NCBI RefSeq assembly: GCF_000238255.3
Contig: NZ_CP011040.1
Location: 1,364,001-1,428,000 of the forward strand
Direction: 5' to 3'
Origin: Pseudoalteromonas spongiae UST010723-006
GTDB lineage: Bacteria > Pseudomonadota > Gammaproteobacteria > Enterobacterales > Alteromonadaceae
Length of the DNA: 64,000 bases
Part shown: piece by piece, positions 45,273 to 55,112 of the stretch
How the letters are laid out: every line of letters starts with the position of its first letter
How positions within the stretch are numbered: position 1 is the first letter of the stretch
Position numbers and translations under genes: made by a program
The notes under the pieces: model-generated
What the model was told of the DNA's origin: nothing
Databases searched by the model: none
What the model saw: the letters and a program-made list of their open reading frames with translations, nothing else

Positions 45273-47354
45273 TTAGTTACATGCACCTTCATCTTGCCAT
45301 ACATCCCAAGGGCCTGAGTTTTGCTCTGGGTTTGCACCTTGGGTCCACCATTTAGCTGAGTACAAACGACCATTGTAAGATGCTTGCTCTCCAGTTAGAA
45401 ACACTGTGCCGGCACTCCATGCAACCACACCGTTACAACCTGCGCCAGTATCACTGCTTACAACTACTGATTGGCTTTTTGAGTGACTTAACCCTTCACT
45501 ATCAGCAACTGTTAAACTTACGGTATAACTGCCCGCTTGCGCATAACTATGGCTCGGGTTGGTAGCGTTACTGGTTATGCCGTCACCAAAGTCCCATGCA
45601 TAACTTACAACGCCTTTATCATCTGTAGCGGTTTGGCTAAACGCTACCGTTAATCCAGTTGCACTAAACGTAAAGTTTGAAACAGGCGCTTGATTTGCGT
45701 TGCCATCGCCACTGCATTTACCTGTGTTTTTCCAAACATTAGTATATACATCTGGCTGCGCCCCTGTTGACCACCAAGTTGCTTCGTATTGATTGCTTTG
45801 ATACGCCACTTTATCGCCCACTTTATACGCTTTTGACGTCGACCAATTCGCTAGTCCGTTACATCCACCGCTTGAACCATCACTAATTGTGACGATGCTT
45901 GATTTACGATTAGTTTGACCTTTAGTATCGGTAACCGTGAGACTTACGGTGTAATCGCCAAACTTATCGTAGGTATGGCTAGGATTTTGGCTACTGCTAG
46001 TCGCGCCATCACCAAACTCCCATGCGTAACTGGTTATGCCTTTGTCATCAGTTGAGCTATCAGAAAATTGTGCAGTGTTACCAGAGACTTGTACCGCAAA
46101 ATTGGCGACAGGCTTTGCATCGCCGGTACCGCCACCACAACTGCTACTTGCTAAATAATCATACGCTGCCTTGGCTTGCACAATACCATAGCCATAAGAG
46201 GTATCGCGTCCTGCTGCACCTTTATCTTTTGCCGTTGTGTTTAATGCATCGCGAATTTGCTGGTTAGAACAGTTTGGAAAGTGGCTCCATACTAATGCTG
46301 CCACGCCTGATACATGTGGCGTTGCCATTGATGTACCGCTAATACTTTTGTAGCCACTGTTGATCCATGTTGAATTCACACTTACACCTGGCGCAGCAAT
46401 TTCTACTTGGCTGTTATATTGTGAGAACGATGCTTTACTTTCCCCGCTATTCACCGCAGCAACCGATACCACTGCATCGTACGATGCAGGATAACTCATC
46501 GAACTATTTCCGTCGTTACCTGCTGCTGCAATATGCAACATACCTTGCGCATAACTGTTTGCAAAAGCTTGGCGCTCGGCACTTGATTGACCCGAACCAC
46601 CTAAACTCATACTGGTCACATTGGCGCCCGCTTGCTGACATTGCTCAATCGCACGAATTAAATCAGAACCGTAAGCCCAGCGTCCTTGGTCGTTAAACAC
46701 TTTAACAATATGAAGGCCTAACTGATTAGAAGGATTTACCCCAACGACGCCTTGGCCATTTCCGCCAATTGCCGCAATAGTACCCGCAACATGCGTACCA
46801 TGGCCGTTACCATCGTTATACCAGTTACCGGTATCATTACTGCCATAACCATCATTACCTGTGATGCCGTTTGATGGTAAGTCTGGATGACTCAGTTGAT
46901 AACCAGTATCCATAATACACACTTTGCGATTACCTGTGAGGTTGTCACTTAGCTGATCCGCCTGCACCATACCAATACCGTAAGGTGTGCTTTCTGCAAG
47001 TAAATAGCGTTTTGGATCAACCTCCACCGATTGCACATCACTGCGGTTTAATAATTGCTCTCGCTCAGCTTGAGTTAATTTAAGTGCAACCGAATTAGTG
47101 CTCGGTAATACATGAATTGCCCGAGACGTAACACTGCTAGCTAACGATTGCAGTTTATTAAGCTTAAAAGCCTGTTGTTGCTGTGCATCTGCTGTAACCG
47201 GTAAACCCATTTTCAATGAATCAGATTTAAGGGTAACGATAAATCGCTCTGAACTATCGGTATCAAGTGACACTTTATCCGCCGCAAGTGCTGTGCCTGC
47301 GAAGGTACTGCAAAGTAATAAAGCCTGTGTTGTTTTATTAAATTTTGCTTTCAT
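45273..47354 (-). CDS. Secreted S8 subtilase with two PKD and two chitin-binding-like modules
   Basis: The 693-residue protein has a signal peptide (ending ALAA near 25), an inhibitor-I9-type propeptide (RFIVTLKSDSLKMGL), and a subtilisin catalytic domain with Asp in VCIMDTGYQLSHPDLP, His in NGHGTHVAGTIA and Ser in SGTSMATPHVSG. After it come PKD1 (about 413-490), a CBM5/12-like domain (WSTSKAYKVGDKVAY), PKD2 and a second CBM5/12-like domain (WSAGTVFLTGEQASY). It is a secreted protease that can probably bind chitin or other particles. The 458-bp region upstream holds no other gene. Confidence 0.95.
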   Translation of the reverse strand: MKAKFNKTTQALLLCSTFAGTALAADKVSLDTDSSERFIVTLKSDSLKMGLPVTADAQQQQAFKLNKLQSLASSVTSRAIHVLPSTNSVALKLTQAEREQLLNRSDVQSVEVDPKRYLLAESTPYGIGMVQADQLSDNLTGNRKVCIMDTGYQLSHPDLPSNGITGNDGYGSNDTGNWYNDGNGHGTHVAGTIAAIGGNGQGVVGVNPSNQLGLHIVKVFNDQGRWAYGSDLIRAIEQCQQAGANVTSMSLGGSGQSSAERQAFANSYAQGMLHIAAAGNDGNSSMSYPASYDAVVSVAAVNSGESKASFSQYNSQVEIAAPGVSVNSTWINSGYKSISGTSMATPHVSGVAALVWSHFPNCSNQQIRDALNTTAKDKGAAGRDTSYGYGIVQAKAAYDYLASSSCGGGTGDAKPVANFAVQVSGNTAQFSDSSTDDKGITSYAWEFGDGATSSSQNPSHTYDKFGDYTVSLTVTDTKGQTNRKSSIVTISDGSSGGCNGLANWSTSKAYKVGDKVAYQSNQYEATWWSTGAQPDVYTNVWKNTGKCSGDGNANQAPVSNFTFSATGLTVAFSQTATDDKGVVSYAWDFGDGITSNATNPSHSYAQAGSYTVSLTVADSEGLSHSKSQSVVVSSDTGAGCNGVVAWSAGTVFLTGEQASYNGRLYSAKWWTQGANPEQNSGPWDVWQDEGACN

Positions 47355-47812
47355 AACGTTTGCCTTTTTGTTGTTGTGAAGTCACGCAAATAGTTAACAA
47401 ACCATTTACAACACTCAAAAAAACAGAAAAAAGACAGCGTTGTCAATTTTAATTATTAATGTAAACAAATGAAAATAAATGCAAAATCTGGCACGTAAAA
47501 CTGGCTTTACAAGGTGAGATAGGGTTTATTTGTACCTATTTAAGGGTTTGAAACAAAGAGCAAAAACTCTACCCAATAAAAATGTAAATTTATTGTTACT
47601 TTGGATATAGCGAAATCATCTTTTAAACACTTTTTAGGTACAAAAATAATCTATTAATAATCAAGTGAACGTACAGTTTAGGTTATCAACGATTGATCAA
47701 AACACGCATTTTGCCGTTCGCAATTTAAATTCGCCGTTATTCATTTTTCAGCAATACAAAATAACTGACCGACTAGTATGAACCCATCAACAGGAAGCAT
47801 ACAGAGGTCGCC
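47355..47812. other. 458-bp AT-rich intergenic region between divergent genes
   Basis: It lies between the divergent subtilase and RDD genes and must hold both promoters. I see no open frame, no clear repeat and no confident operator. Confidence 0.5.
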
Positions 47813-48262
47813 ATGACATATTCAGATTATCAAACAGTTCAACCCCGTATTGAATACGCCGGTTTTTTTAGACGCTTTGCCGCACTTATTTTAGATGGAT
47901 TACTTTTTTCTCTGGTAATTGCCGCATTCGCTTTTACCTTCTTCGATGATTATTTGCCATGGACGCCACTAAATTTCTTCGACTTTAAAGAGTTTATGAA
48001 TCACGAAGTACTGCCTTTTATACTTACCGTAATGTTTTGGGTATATAAAGCAGCAACCCCAGGCAAAATGGCAGTAGACAGCAAAGTAGTTGATGCCGAA
48101 ACGGGCGCGAAACCAACCGTAGTGCAAAGCATTATTCGTTACGTTGGTTACTACGTTTCAGCGTTACCGCTTGGTTTAGGCTTTATTTGGGCAGCCATTG
48201 ATGAGAAGAACCGAACATGGCATGACTTACTTGCCGGTACTGTGGTTGTAAAACACGCCTAG
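47813..48262 (+). CDS. RDD family membrane protein
   Basis: The 149-residue protein has the RDD motif start (YAGFFRRFAALILDGLLFSL), about three hydrophobic helices, and the typical end (IDEKNRTWHDLLAGTVVVK). The KAATPGKMAVDSKVVDAETG block in the middle is also diagnostic. RDD proteins are small inner-membrane proteins, some linked to ion transport; no role can be assigned here. A strong terminator follows at 48310. Confidence 0.93.
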   Translation: MTYSDYQTVQPRIEYAGFFRRFAALILDGLLFSLVIAAFAFTFFDDYLPWTPLNFFDFKEFMNHEVLPFILTVMFWVYKAATPGKMAVDSKVVDAETGAKPTVVQSIIRYVGYYVSALPLGLGFIWAAIDEKNRTWHDLLAGTVVVKHA

Positions 48263-48309
48263 TAGAATGATTTAATTCAAGTTAAATATAAAAAGACTTC
48301 CTAATCTTG

Positions 48310-48332
48310 GCCCGCGTTAAGCGGGCTTTTTT
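48310..48332 (+). terminator. Rho-independent terminator after the RDD gene
   Basis: GCCCGC-GTTAA-GCGGGC followed by six T. It overlaps the last codons of the convergent LysR gene. Confidence 0.9.
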
Positions 48333-49192
48333 ATATGCTGCTGTAAAAAGCGAATAAATAAATCGAGCTTAGAAGGCAGCGCCCGATTATGACCATAAAG
48401 CGCCCAAATCCCTTCTTCTTTATCGCGATAACTCGGTAATACTTCAACCAAATCACCCCGCGCTAATGCGTCGCCAACGTAATAATCAGGCAGTTGCGCA
48501 AGCCCTAAACCACTTATTGCAGCATCTAATAAACTCACGCCTGAGTTACACTTTAATCGCCCGTTTACGCGAATATTACGCCCCTTTCCTTGTTGTAAAA
48601 ACCGCCAATATTGATTGCTGCCAACCAAGCATTGATGCATAGCAAGCTCAGATAAAGTATGTGGCTCACCATGGGTTGCAATATAATCAGGGCTTGCACA
48701 AACAAACATTTGTCGTGTTGCGAGCTTTTTTGCAATAAGGTTTGAATCGTTTAAGTGACCTAAACGAATAGCAACATCAATACTGCTATCGATTAAATCG
48801 AGTTTTTGGTTGGTTAACACTAAGTCGACTTCAATTTGCCCATGCAACGCTAAAAATTCATTCACCAGCGGCGCAATATAGCGCTCACCAAAGGTAACCG
48901 GAGCGGTAACGCGAATTTGCCCACTAATACCGTGCTGAATATTACTCACATTAAGCTCTGCCAGCGCTAAGCCTTCCACCAGCGGTTTACAGTCATAATA
49001 ATATTGCTGGCCCATTTCGGTGAGTGACACCTTGCGCGTTGTGCGTTGCAATAGTTTAACGCCTAAGCGTTGCTCTAGTGCTTTGACTTTACGGCTCACA
49101 TTAACCACAGAGCTACCTAGTTTATCTGCTGCCGCGGTGAAACTTTGTGTTTCTGCCACCGCAACAAATTCACTTACCCCAGTCCAATCCAT
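48317..49192 (-). CDS. LysR-family regulator beside the formaldehyde detoxification genes
   Basis: The 291-residue protein has the LysR winged helix (AVAETQSFTAAADKLGSSVV, then NVSRKVKALEQRLGVKLLQR) and a substrate-binding domain from about 90. It matches the CrgA/AaeR-like branch with the TRKVSLTEMGQQYYY block. It is divergent from frmA, 182 bp apart, so it probably regulates frmA-fghA; the inducer could be formaldehyde or its glutathione adduct. Confidence 0.92.
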   Translation of the reverse strand: MDWTGVSEFVAVAETQSFTAAADKLGSSVVNVSRKVKALEQRLGVKLLQRTTRKVSLTEMGQQYYYDCKPLVEGLALAELNVSNIQHGISGQIRVTAPVTFGERYIAPLVNEFLALHGQIEVDLVLTNQKLDLIDSSIDVAIRLGHLNDSNLIAKKLATRQMFVCASPDYIATHGEPHTLSELAMHQCLVGSNQYWRFLQQGKGRNIRVNGRLKCNSGVSLLDAAISGLGLAQLPDYYVGDALARGDLVEVLPSYRDKEEGIWALYGHNRALPSKLDLFIRFLQQHIKKPA

Positions 49193-49278
49193 TCTTTTTT
49201 AATCTCTTCGCTATTCTGAACACATTATTACATATATGAAATAATAATTTTCAATTTAGGGTGATTATCTTTTAATAA

Positions 49279-50523
<1,245 letters not shown>

Positions 50524-50589
50524 CTTAAACTCACCGCAATTTTAGTTAAAGCGCCTGACAAATGTTAGGCGCTTTTAAAAGGAAACAAC

Positions 50590-51429
50590 ATGTCATTAGA
50601 AGTGATAAGTAAAGCCAAAGTGTGTGGCGGTTGGCATAAACAATACAGCCACAAATCTATCAGCTTAAATTGCGACATGCGATTTGCCCTATTTTTACCG
50701 CCAAATGCATCAGCAGAAAGCCCCGTTCCCGTTCTTTATTGGTTATCTGGTTTAACCTGTACAGATGAAAACTTTATGCAAAAAGCGGGCGCATTTAAAA
50801 AGGCTGCTGAACTTGGCATTGCAATTGTTGCTCCCGACACCAGCCCCCGAGGTGACGATGTTGCCGACGATGAAGGCTACGATTTAGGTAAAGGCGCAGG
50901 GTTTTATCTCAATGCGACACAAACGCCGTGGGCAAGTCATTACAAAATGTATGACTATATTGTAAAAGAGCTACCCGCGTTAGTGGAACAGCACTTTCCG
51001 GTGACTCAAACAAAATCGATTTCAGGCCACAGCATGGGCGGACATGGCGCGTTAACTATTGGCCTTAAAAACCAATCTCAATACCGCTCTATCTCTGCAT
51101 TTAGTCCCATTACAAACCCAATGAATTGCCCTTGGGGACAAAAAGCGTTTACACAATATTTAGGCTCGAATAAAGAGTCTTGGCGCGAGTACGACGCATC
51201 TGAACTATTGGCAAGTGCTCAATCAAGATTACCTATACTGGTTGATCAAGGTGACGCTGATAACTTTTTGCAAGAGCAACTAAAGCCTGAAAACCTAATT
51301 GCTGCTGCGAAGCAAAGCGATAGTGAAATAGAACTTCGTATGCAAGCAGGATACGATCACAGTTACTTTTTTATTCAAAGCTTTATTGACGAACATATTG
51401 CGTTTCACAGCAAATATCTAAAGGCGTAG
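50590..51429 (+). CDS. fghA: S-formylglutathione hydrolase
   Basis: The 279-residue esterase-D-family protein has PVLYWLSGLTCTDENFMQKA as oxyanion region, the nucleophile in SISGHSMGGHGALTIGL, Asp in LVDQGDADNFL and His in GYDHSYFFI. It splits S-formylglutathione to formate and glutathione. AAAAGGAAAC precedes the ATG. It forms the standard two-step pathway with frmA. Confidence 0.97.
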   Translation: MSLEVISKAKVCGGWHKQYSHKSISLNCDMRFALFLPPNASAESPVPVLYWLSGLTCTDENFMQKAGAFKKAAELGIAIVAPDTSPRGDDVADDEGYDLGKGAGFYLNATQTPWASHYKMYDYIVKELPALVEQHFPVTQTKSISGHSMGGHGALTIGLKNQSQYRSISAFSPITNPMNCPWGQKAFTQYLGSNKESWREYDASELLASAQSRLPILVDQGDADNFLQEQLKPENLIAAAKQSDSEIELRMQAGYDHSYFFIQSFIDEHIAFHSKYLKA

Positions 51430-51453
51430 ATATTTTGTTTAAAACGTAATAAC

Positions 51454-51767
51454 TAGGGTCTGTTGATCTTTGCTGTTCTATTTTTGTTCTTTTTGAGCGT
51501 GCTTTTATCGCGGCGCTAGATGTGTGGCCTAGTAATCTAAGCGAATATCGAGCAAAGCTTCCGCGTCCTGCTCTCGCCCCTTACCTACATCCATGTAGGC
51601 AACAATGAGAAAAGTGCGCTCAAAAGAACCATTCGGCAGCGCTTGATTGGCTTTTCTACTGTGTTATCGGCTGGCTCACATAGAATAACTATGCAACGCA
51701 GCCTCTGCCTTGTATAAAACCCAATCAAACTGCTGCAAAAACGAACTTGAAAGGTCAACAGACCCTA
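51454..51767. mobile_element. MITE-like non-coding element with terminal inverted repeats
   Basis: TAGGGTCTGTTGATCTTT at the left end and AAAGGTCAACAGACCCTA at the right form an 18-base inverted repeat with one mismatch, bounded by TA. Inside lies a second, larger inverted repeat (TTTTGAGCGTGCTTTT at 51491 versus 51610-51625) and a perfect small hairpin, CCTACATCCATGTAGG, at 51584-51599. The 314 bp have no coding frame. It explains nearly all of the 349-bp gap between fghA and the next gene. Confidence 0.75.
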
Positions 51768-51778
51768 AAAAGTGCAAG

Positions 51779-52372
51779 CTAACTTGCACTTTTTAATTGC
51801 GTACGCAGTGGAATATTTTTGAGCCAACACCCCAGCGCTGGGAAAAACATCACCAGAACCAACACACCGTCAGTAATAATAATGGTTGCCGAATATAGCA
51901 TCGCAATCCAATCGACACTGCCTTGTTCAACTACCATGTAATATCCATTTACCAAGAAATGAGCTGCGCCGTTATAGAGCAATATCATCACCATAATATC
52001 GACAGCATCCAAAAAAGGGTTGGCTTGTTTGCACATGCGCTGCACCACTAACATCACTAAAATGGCGGTTAAACTATCGAGTAGCGTATAGCTTACCGCA
52101 ATGGCACGAAAACTATCGCCTTCATCAAAATATCGGTAAAAGTCATTTACACCGGCCATTAACAAGTCGGTTGATGAATATGACAATGCAACAATAGCAA
52201 ATGCGAAACACACGAATTTAGGCACTTGCTGTTTAAGGTATTTTAAATAGGTTAAGCCCGCAGCAAGTAACATTAACCAAGAATACAGGGCCGCAATTTG
52301 GCTGCCAAACGCAACATTATTTTCGCCAACACCGAATATAGACCAATACCAATCAACAAATGATTCGTACAC
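51779..52372 (-). CDS. Uncharacterised membrane protein, about six TM helices
   Basis: The start is a GTG at 52372, three bases after the last base of the upstream mini-gene's stop, so coupling is likely. The 197-residue product is mostly hydrophobic, with helices at about 25-43, 52-72, 92-112, 124-146 and 157-180. No family is recognised and no conserved charged motif is seen. It follows the MITE-like element on the other strand. Confidence 0.55.
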   Translation of the reverse strand: MYESFVDWYWSIFGVGENNVAFGSQIAALYSWLMLLAAGLTYLKYLKQQVPKFVCFAFAIVALSYSSTDLLMAGVNDFYRYFDEGDSFRAIAVSYTLLDSLTAILVMLVVQRMCKQANPFLDAVDIMVMILLYNGAAHFLVNGYYMVVEQGSVDWIAMLYSATIIITDGVLVLVMFFPALGCWLKNIPLRTQLKSAS

Positions 52373-52374
52373 AG

Positions 52375-52503
52375 CTACTGCTCTTTAGGTTTTTGACTTT
52401 TGTTGTATTTTACGCGAGTGGTAAACAATACAAACGCAATATACCAACTGAAAAATGCAAGAATAAACACCACCAACAGGGCCGGACTAACCGTATCTAT
52501 CAT
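52375..52503 (-). CDS. Possible 42-residue membrane mini-protein coupled to the next gene
   Basis: ATG 52503 opens 42 residues: a short acidic N-terminus, one hydrophobic helix (about 9-28, LLVVFILAFFSWYIAFVLF), then a basic tail TRVKYNKSQKPKEQ. The stop lies directly before the GTG of the six-TM protein. The ribosome site is weak. The topology resembles small CcoS-like subunits, but no homology is claimed. The tight junction with the next gene is the main support. Confidence 0.5.
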   Translation of the reverse strand: MIDTVSPALLVVFILAFFSWYIAFVLFTTRVKYNKSQKPKEQ

Positions 52504-52694
52504 AATATAAACAACTACTTTATTGCGTTAAGAGAAATGAAAGTGGCGATATTGTATCACTGGCGAATGACGTTTAACAAAAGCGAGCAGCAAATATTGA
52601 GCGCGGTGGTTGAGCATCAATCGTTCGAAAACCGAATCTGTACATACTCAAGTCAGAGGCGATAAGTAGATTTTAAATTATAGTGTAAAGGCCC

Positions 52695-52727
52695 AAAACT
52701 CAGTTTCAATACGTCAAACTGAGTTTT
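52695..52727. terminator. Terminator after the 52740 gene
   Basis: AAAACTCAGTTT and AAACTGAGTTTT arms (12 bases each) with a 9-base loop, just downstream of the minus-strand gene ending at 52740. Confidence 0.8.
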
Positions 52728-52739
52728 AGTAGGCGGTTT

Positions 52740-53372
52740 CTAACTACTTGCATATCCGCCACAACTTATAATGTGTGGGGTTTGCACATTCGGTTGCTGC
52801 GAAGATGTAGCACGATTAGTTAGTGAAAATACATTGATTTTCCCAGCTTGCGGCGACTCATCTAACGAGTAGCAATAACCATTTTCAATAGCGAGCATCT
52901 CATCAAGCGCAAACAAAAATGGCAGTTTTTCAGGAGTTGAATAATCAATAAAGTGGCGTTGACAAGAATACTGCCACGCACGCTGTAAGCTTGCATCAAC
53001 GTCTTGGCTATTTGTCGATGCCGATATAGGTGTGTGATGTAAAAATCGACCGAATGCTTTTTTACAGAATGTTTTATACTCTCGCGTGTGTAATATGAAC
53101 GCATGCCACGCAACATCAACCGCTTTTGATGGCATTGCAACTGGCTGCCCTTTTGCCATATGACAAATCAAAAAATACTCGCGTAAATTGGCTAATACTA
53201 GTTCACATTGCTCATCAGAAAGCGAACTGTACTTTGCACGCAATGTTTGCTTAATTGCGCTTGGAAATTCAACATGCTCAATATATTTTTGCTGACTACT
53301 TTTAGAGCCAATCGCAAAATATAAGGTACTGATAATACTAAGCAACATACAAATAATAATAAATGCAGACAT
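52740..53372 (-). CDS. Membrane-anchored glycine-rich-domain-like protein
   Basis: The 210-residue protein has one N-terminal TM helix (about 3-20) and then a domain with MPSKAVDVAWHAFILHTREY and AFGRFLHHTP. This WHxFILHT plus HHTP pattern is typical of proteins annotated as 'glycine-rich domain-containing protein-like'. The function of that family is not established. GAGG precedes the ATG. The 288-bp region upstream has only an imperfect TAATTGTAA inverted repeat near 53464-53489. Confidence 0.65.
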   Translation of the reverse strand: MSAFIIICMLLSIISTLYFAIGSKSSQQKYIEHVEFPSAIKQTLRAKYSSLSDEQCELVLANLREYFLICHMAKGQPVAMPSKAVDVAWHAFILHTREYKTFCKKAFGRFLHHTPISASTNSQDVDASLQRAWQYSCQRHFIDYSTPEKLPFLFALDEMLAIENGYCYSLDESPQAGKINVFSLTNRATSSQQPNVQTPHIISCGGYASS

Positions 53373-53660
53373 AATGCCTCAAACTGCTTTTTTAAAACTA
53401 CGAAAGATATAGTACTTATATTATTAACCTAATTTACATAAAAAGTAACAACTATTTTACCTTTAATTGTAATGAGCTAATTACAATTAAATTTATTATT
53501 AAAATTCAATAATTTAAAATGTTACAAAGAGGTATTTTTGAAGCGTTCACACTTATGCAGTGCGGAATGCGCTATTTGTGTCGCTGTATGTGAAATGTGT
53601 TTAGCGTGGTGTAACAATCACGTAAGCGGTATCGCTAGGCGATCATAGATGGCAATAAAC

Positions 53661-53969
53661 TTAGTGTGGTTTAGGGCTATCACAGTGCCAACAAAAATCA
53701 AATGCTGCCCCGTTTAGCTCGGTACAGTGAGTACATTGCCAATCAGGCTGTGTACTCTCTAACGTAATCTGCGCCACTATCTCTTTCGCTTGCTTCACTT
53801 GAAACTGTGACGCTACCCAAACCTCGGGCCATGTCTCAAAACAAGGAATTTCGCCACGCCCACCCGCTGCATACTGATTTTTAATTTGCGTTTTAATACC
53901 GGCATTTTGCAATGCAGTACTTACATTAACCACTAAGGTCAAATTTTCATGGGTGTATACAAGTGTCAT
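53661..53969 (-). CDS. DUF2007-domain protein with C-terminal zinc ribbon
   Basis: The 102-residue protein begins with a DUF2007-like domain (LTLVVNVSTALQNAGIKTQI, then PEVWVASQFQVKQAKEIVAQ) and ends with a CxxC...CxxC zinc ribbon (WQCTHCTELNGAAFDFCWHC). Its ATG overlaps the stop of the GNAT gene as ATGA, with AAGGAA upstream, so the two are coupled. DUF2007 proteins are thought to be signal-transducing or protein-binding; the role is unknown. Confidence 0.8.
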   Translation of the reverse strand: MTLVYTHENLTLVVNVSTALQNAGIKTQIKNQYAAGGRGEIPCFETWPEVWVASQFQVKQAKEIVAQITLESTQPDWQCTHCTELNGAAFDFCWHCDSPKPH

Positions 53970-54463
53970 TTAATTTCCTTTTGCATTGGCACACAACGTA
54001 GCACTGCACCGGTTGGCGATTCATAGTTGCGTGGCGTATCAGCAATAAAACCATAGGCACTATAAGCATTTACCGCATTTAGTGTGGCGTCAAGAAATAG
54101 CTTTGTTAAACCGTGTGCTTTTGCTTTTTGCTCTAAAAAAGTCAACATAGCGCGCGCTAATCCCAAACCAAAATGCGACGGCAAAACAAATATGCCATCG
54201 ATTTGTCCTGTCGTAAGGTCTACTTTACCAGTGCCAACAATTTCGTTGCCCATTTCTGACACATAAAATGAATTTACAATCATGTCGGTGATCACTTTAT
54301 CGGCGCTAACGCCGGTCCACAAATCAAGTTGTGTGCTATCATACGCATCTTTACAGCCAGCCAAAATTGCTTGTTTTCGTACATTAAGCACCGCTGTAAC
54401 ATCTTGATGTTCGGCTTTTCTAATTATGGCTGTCTGTTGCAATTTAACGATTCCTTTATCCAT
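53966..54463 (-). CDS. GNAT-family acetyltransferase
   Basis: The 165-residue protein has the GNAT core: IVGTGKVDLTTGQIDGIFVL, the acetyl-CoA loop HFGLGLARAMLTFLEQ (RxxGxA-like) and AYSAYGFIADTPRNYES. The start is doubtful because ATG 54463 is only 13 bases from the divergent gene's ATG and has no ribosome site; a TTG at 54442 has AAAGGA upstream. The acyl acceptor is unknown. Confidence 0.85.
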   Translation of the reverse strand: MDKGIVKLQQTAIIRKAEHQDVTAVLNVRKQAILAGCKDAYDSTQLDLWTGVSADKVITDMIVNSFYVSEMGNEIVGTGKVDLTTGQIDGIFVLPSHFGLGLARAMLTFLEQKAKAHGLTKLFLDATLNAVNAYSAYGFIADTPRNYESPTGAVLRCVPMQKEIK

Positions 54464-54476
54464 TTAAGAAAGTGAA

Positions 54477-54797
54477 ATGACCTACGAGCAAGCATTAAAT
54501 CAACTCATTACTTACGGCAGCGATATTAATAATGCATATCGTGTACTTGCTCAACAAACACAGCAAAAAATTTTGCCGCTAAAAGTTTATAAACAACATC
54601 TAAAACATGCACTTAATTTATATATCTCAGCGCAAATTGATGACGATGATTTAACACTGTGGGCTACCGTACTAATCAATCAAACAGCAATCGATACCAA
54701 TGAAATCGACGACTTTCTTTTTGCGCTAACTAACGATGACATGATGGGTGGAATTTCACCTGCGTCAATCAAAAAAATGTATTCACTTATAAAGTGA
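54477..54797 (+). CDS. Uncharacterised 106-residue soluble protein
   Basis: No family is recognised. The protein is mostly helical and acidic in the middle (ISAQIDDDDLTLWATVLI). It has no signal peptide or membrane segment. The size and the aromatic-acidic pattern recall small immunity- or regulator-type proteins, but nothing decides this. It is divergent from the GNAT gene. Confidence 0.5.
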   Translation: MTYEQALNQLITYGSDINNAYRVLAQQTQQKILPLKVYKQHLKHALNLYISAQIDDDDLTLWATVLINQTAIDTNEIDDFLFALTNDDMMGGISPASIKKMYSLIK

Positions 54798-54881
54798 ACA
54801 CTACAAACTTGATTTACATTATATTGTTTTAACAAAAAAGCAGATAAACTACGGATTATTCATAACTTACAAAGTGTTCTT

Positions 54882-55106
54882 ATGCGAAGCAAGGGACAAA
54901 TTAAAAGCGAATTAATCACAATTCCAATACTACTGGTTGCCATCGTTTTGGTAATTGCCGGACACTTTATTATGAAACCCATTTTTTACGATAAAGCGTG
55001 GGCAGAATACAGTCTTGCAGCACTGCCGTTTTTAATGTTTGCATTGGTTATTTTAGCGTTTAAATTAGCACTAAAAAACGACCAAAAAGAAAACGATAGC
55101 GAATAG
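54882..55106 (+). CDS. Small two-TM membrane protein
   Basis: The 74-residue protein has two hydrophobic helices (about 12-30, LLVAIVLVIAGHFIM, and 41-60, LAALPFLMFALVILAFKLAL) and charged ends. No family is recognised. It is 6 bp upstream of the HEAT-repeat gene and probably co-transcribed with it. Confidence 0.6.
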   Translation: MRSKGQIKSELITIPILLVAIVLVIAGHFIMKPIFYDKAWAEYSLAALPFLMFALVILAFKLALKNDQKENDSE

Positions 55107-55112
55107 CCTTAA

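Noticed and set aside
46367..46696. 109-residue frame antisense to the subtilase
   Set aside because: The subtilase catalytic domain occupies this region with intact active-site motifs.
47355..47812. Small RNA or gene in the long gap before the RDD gene
   Set aside because: No hairpin with a T-run, no frame with a ribosome site and no repeat could be supported.
53464..53489. TAATTGTAA inverted repeat as an operator
   Set aside because: The arms are short and AT-only in an AT-rich spacer; chance is likely.
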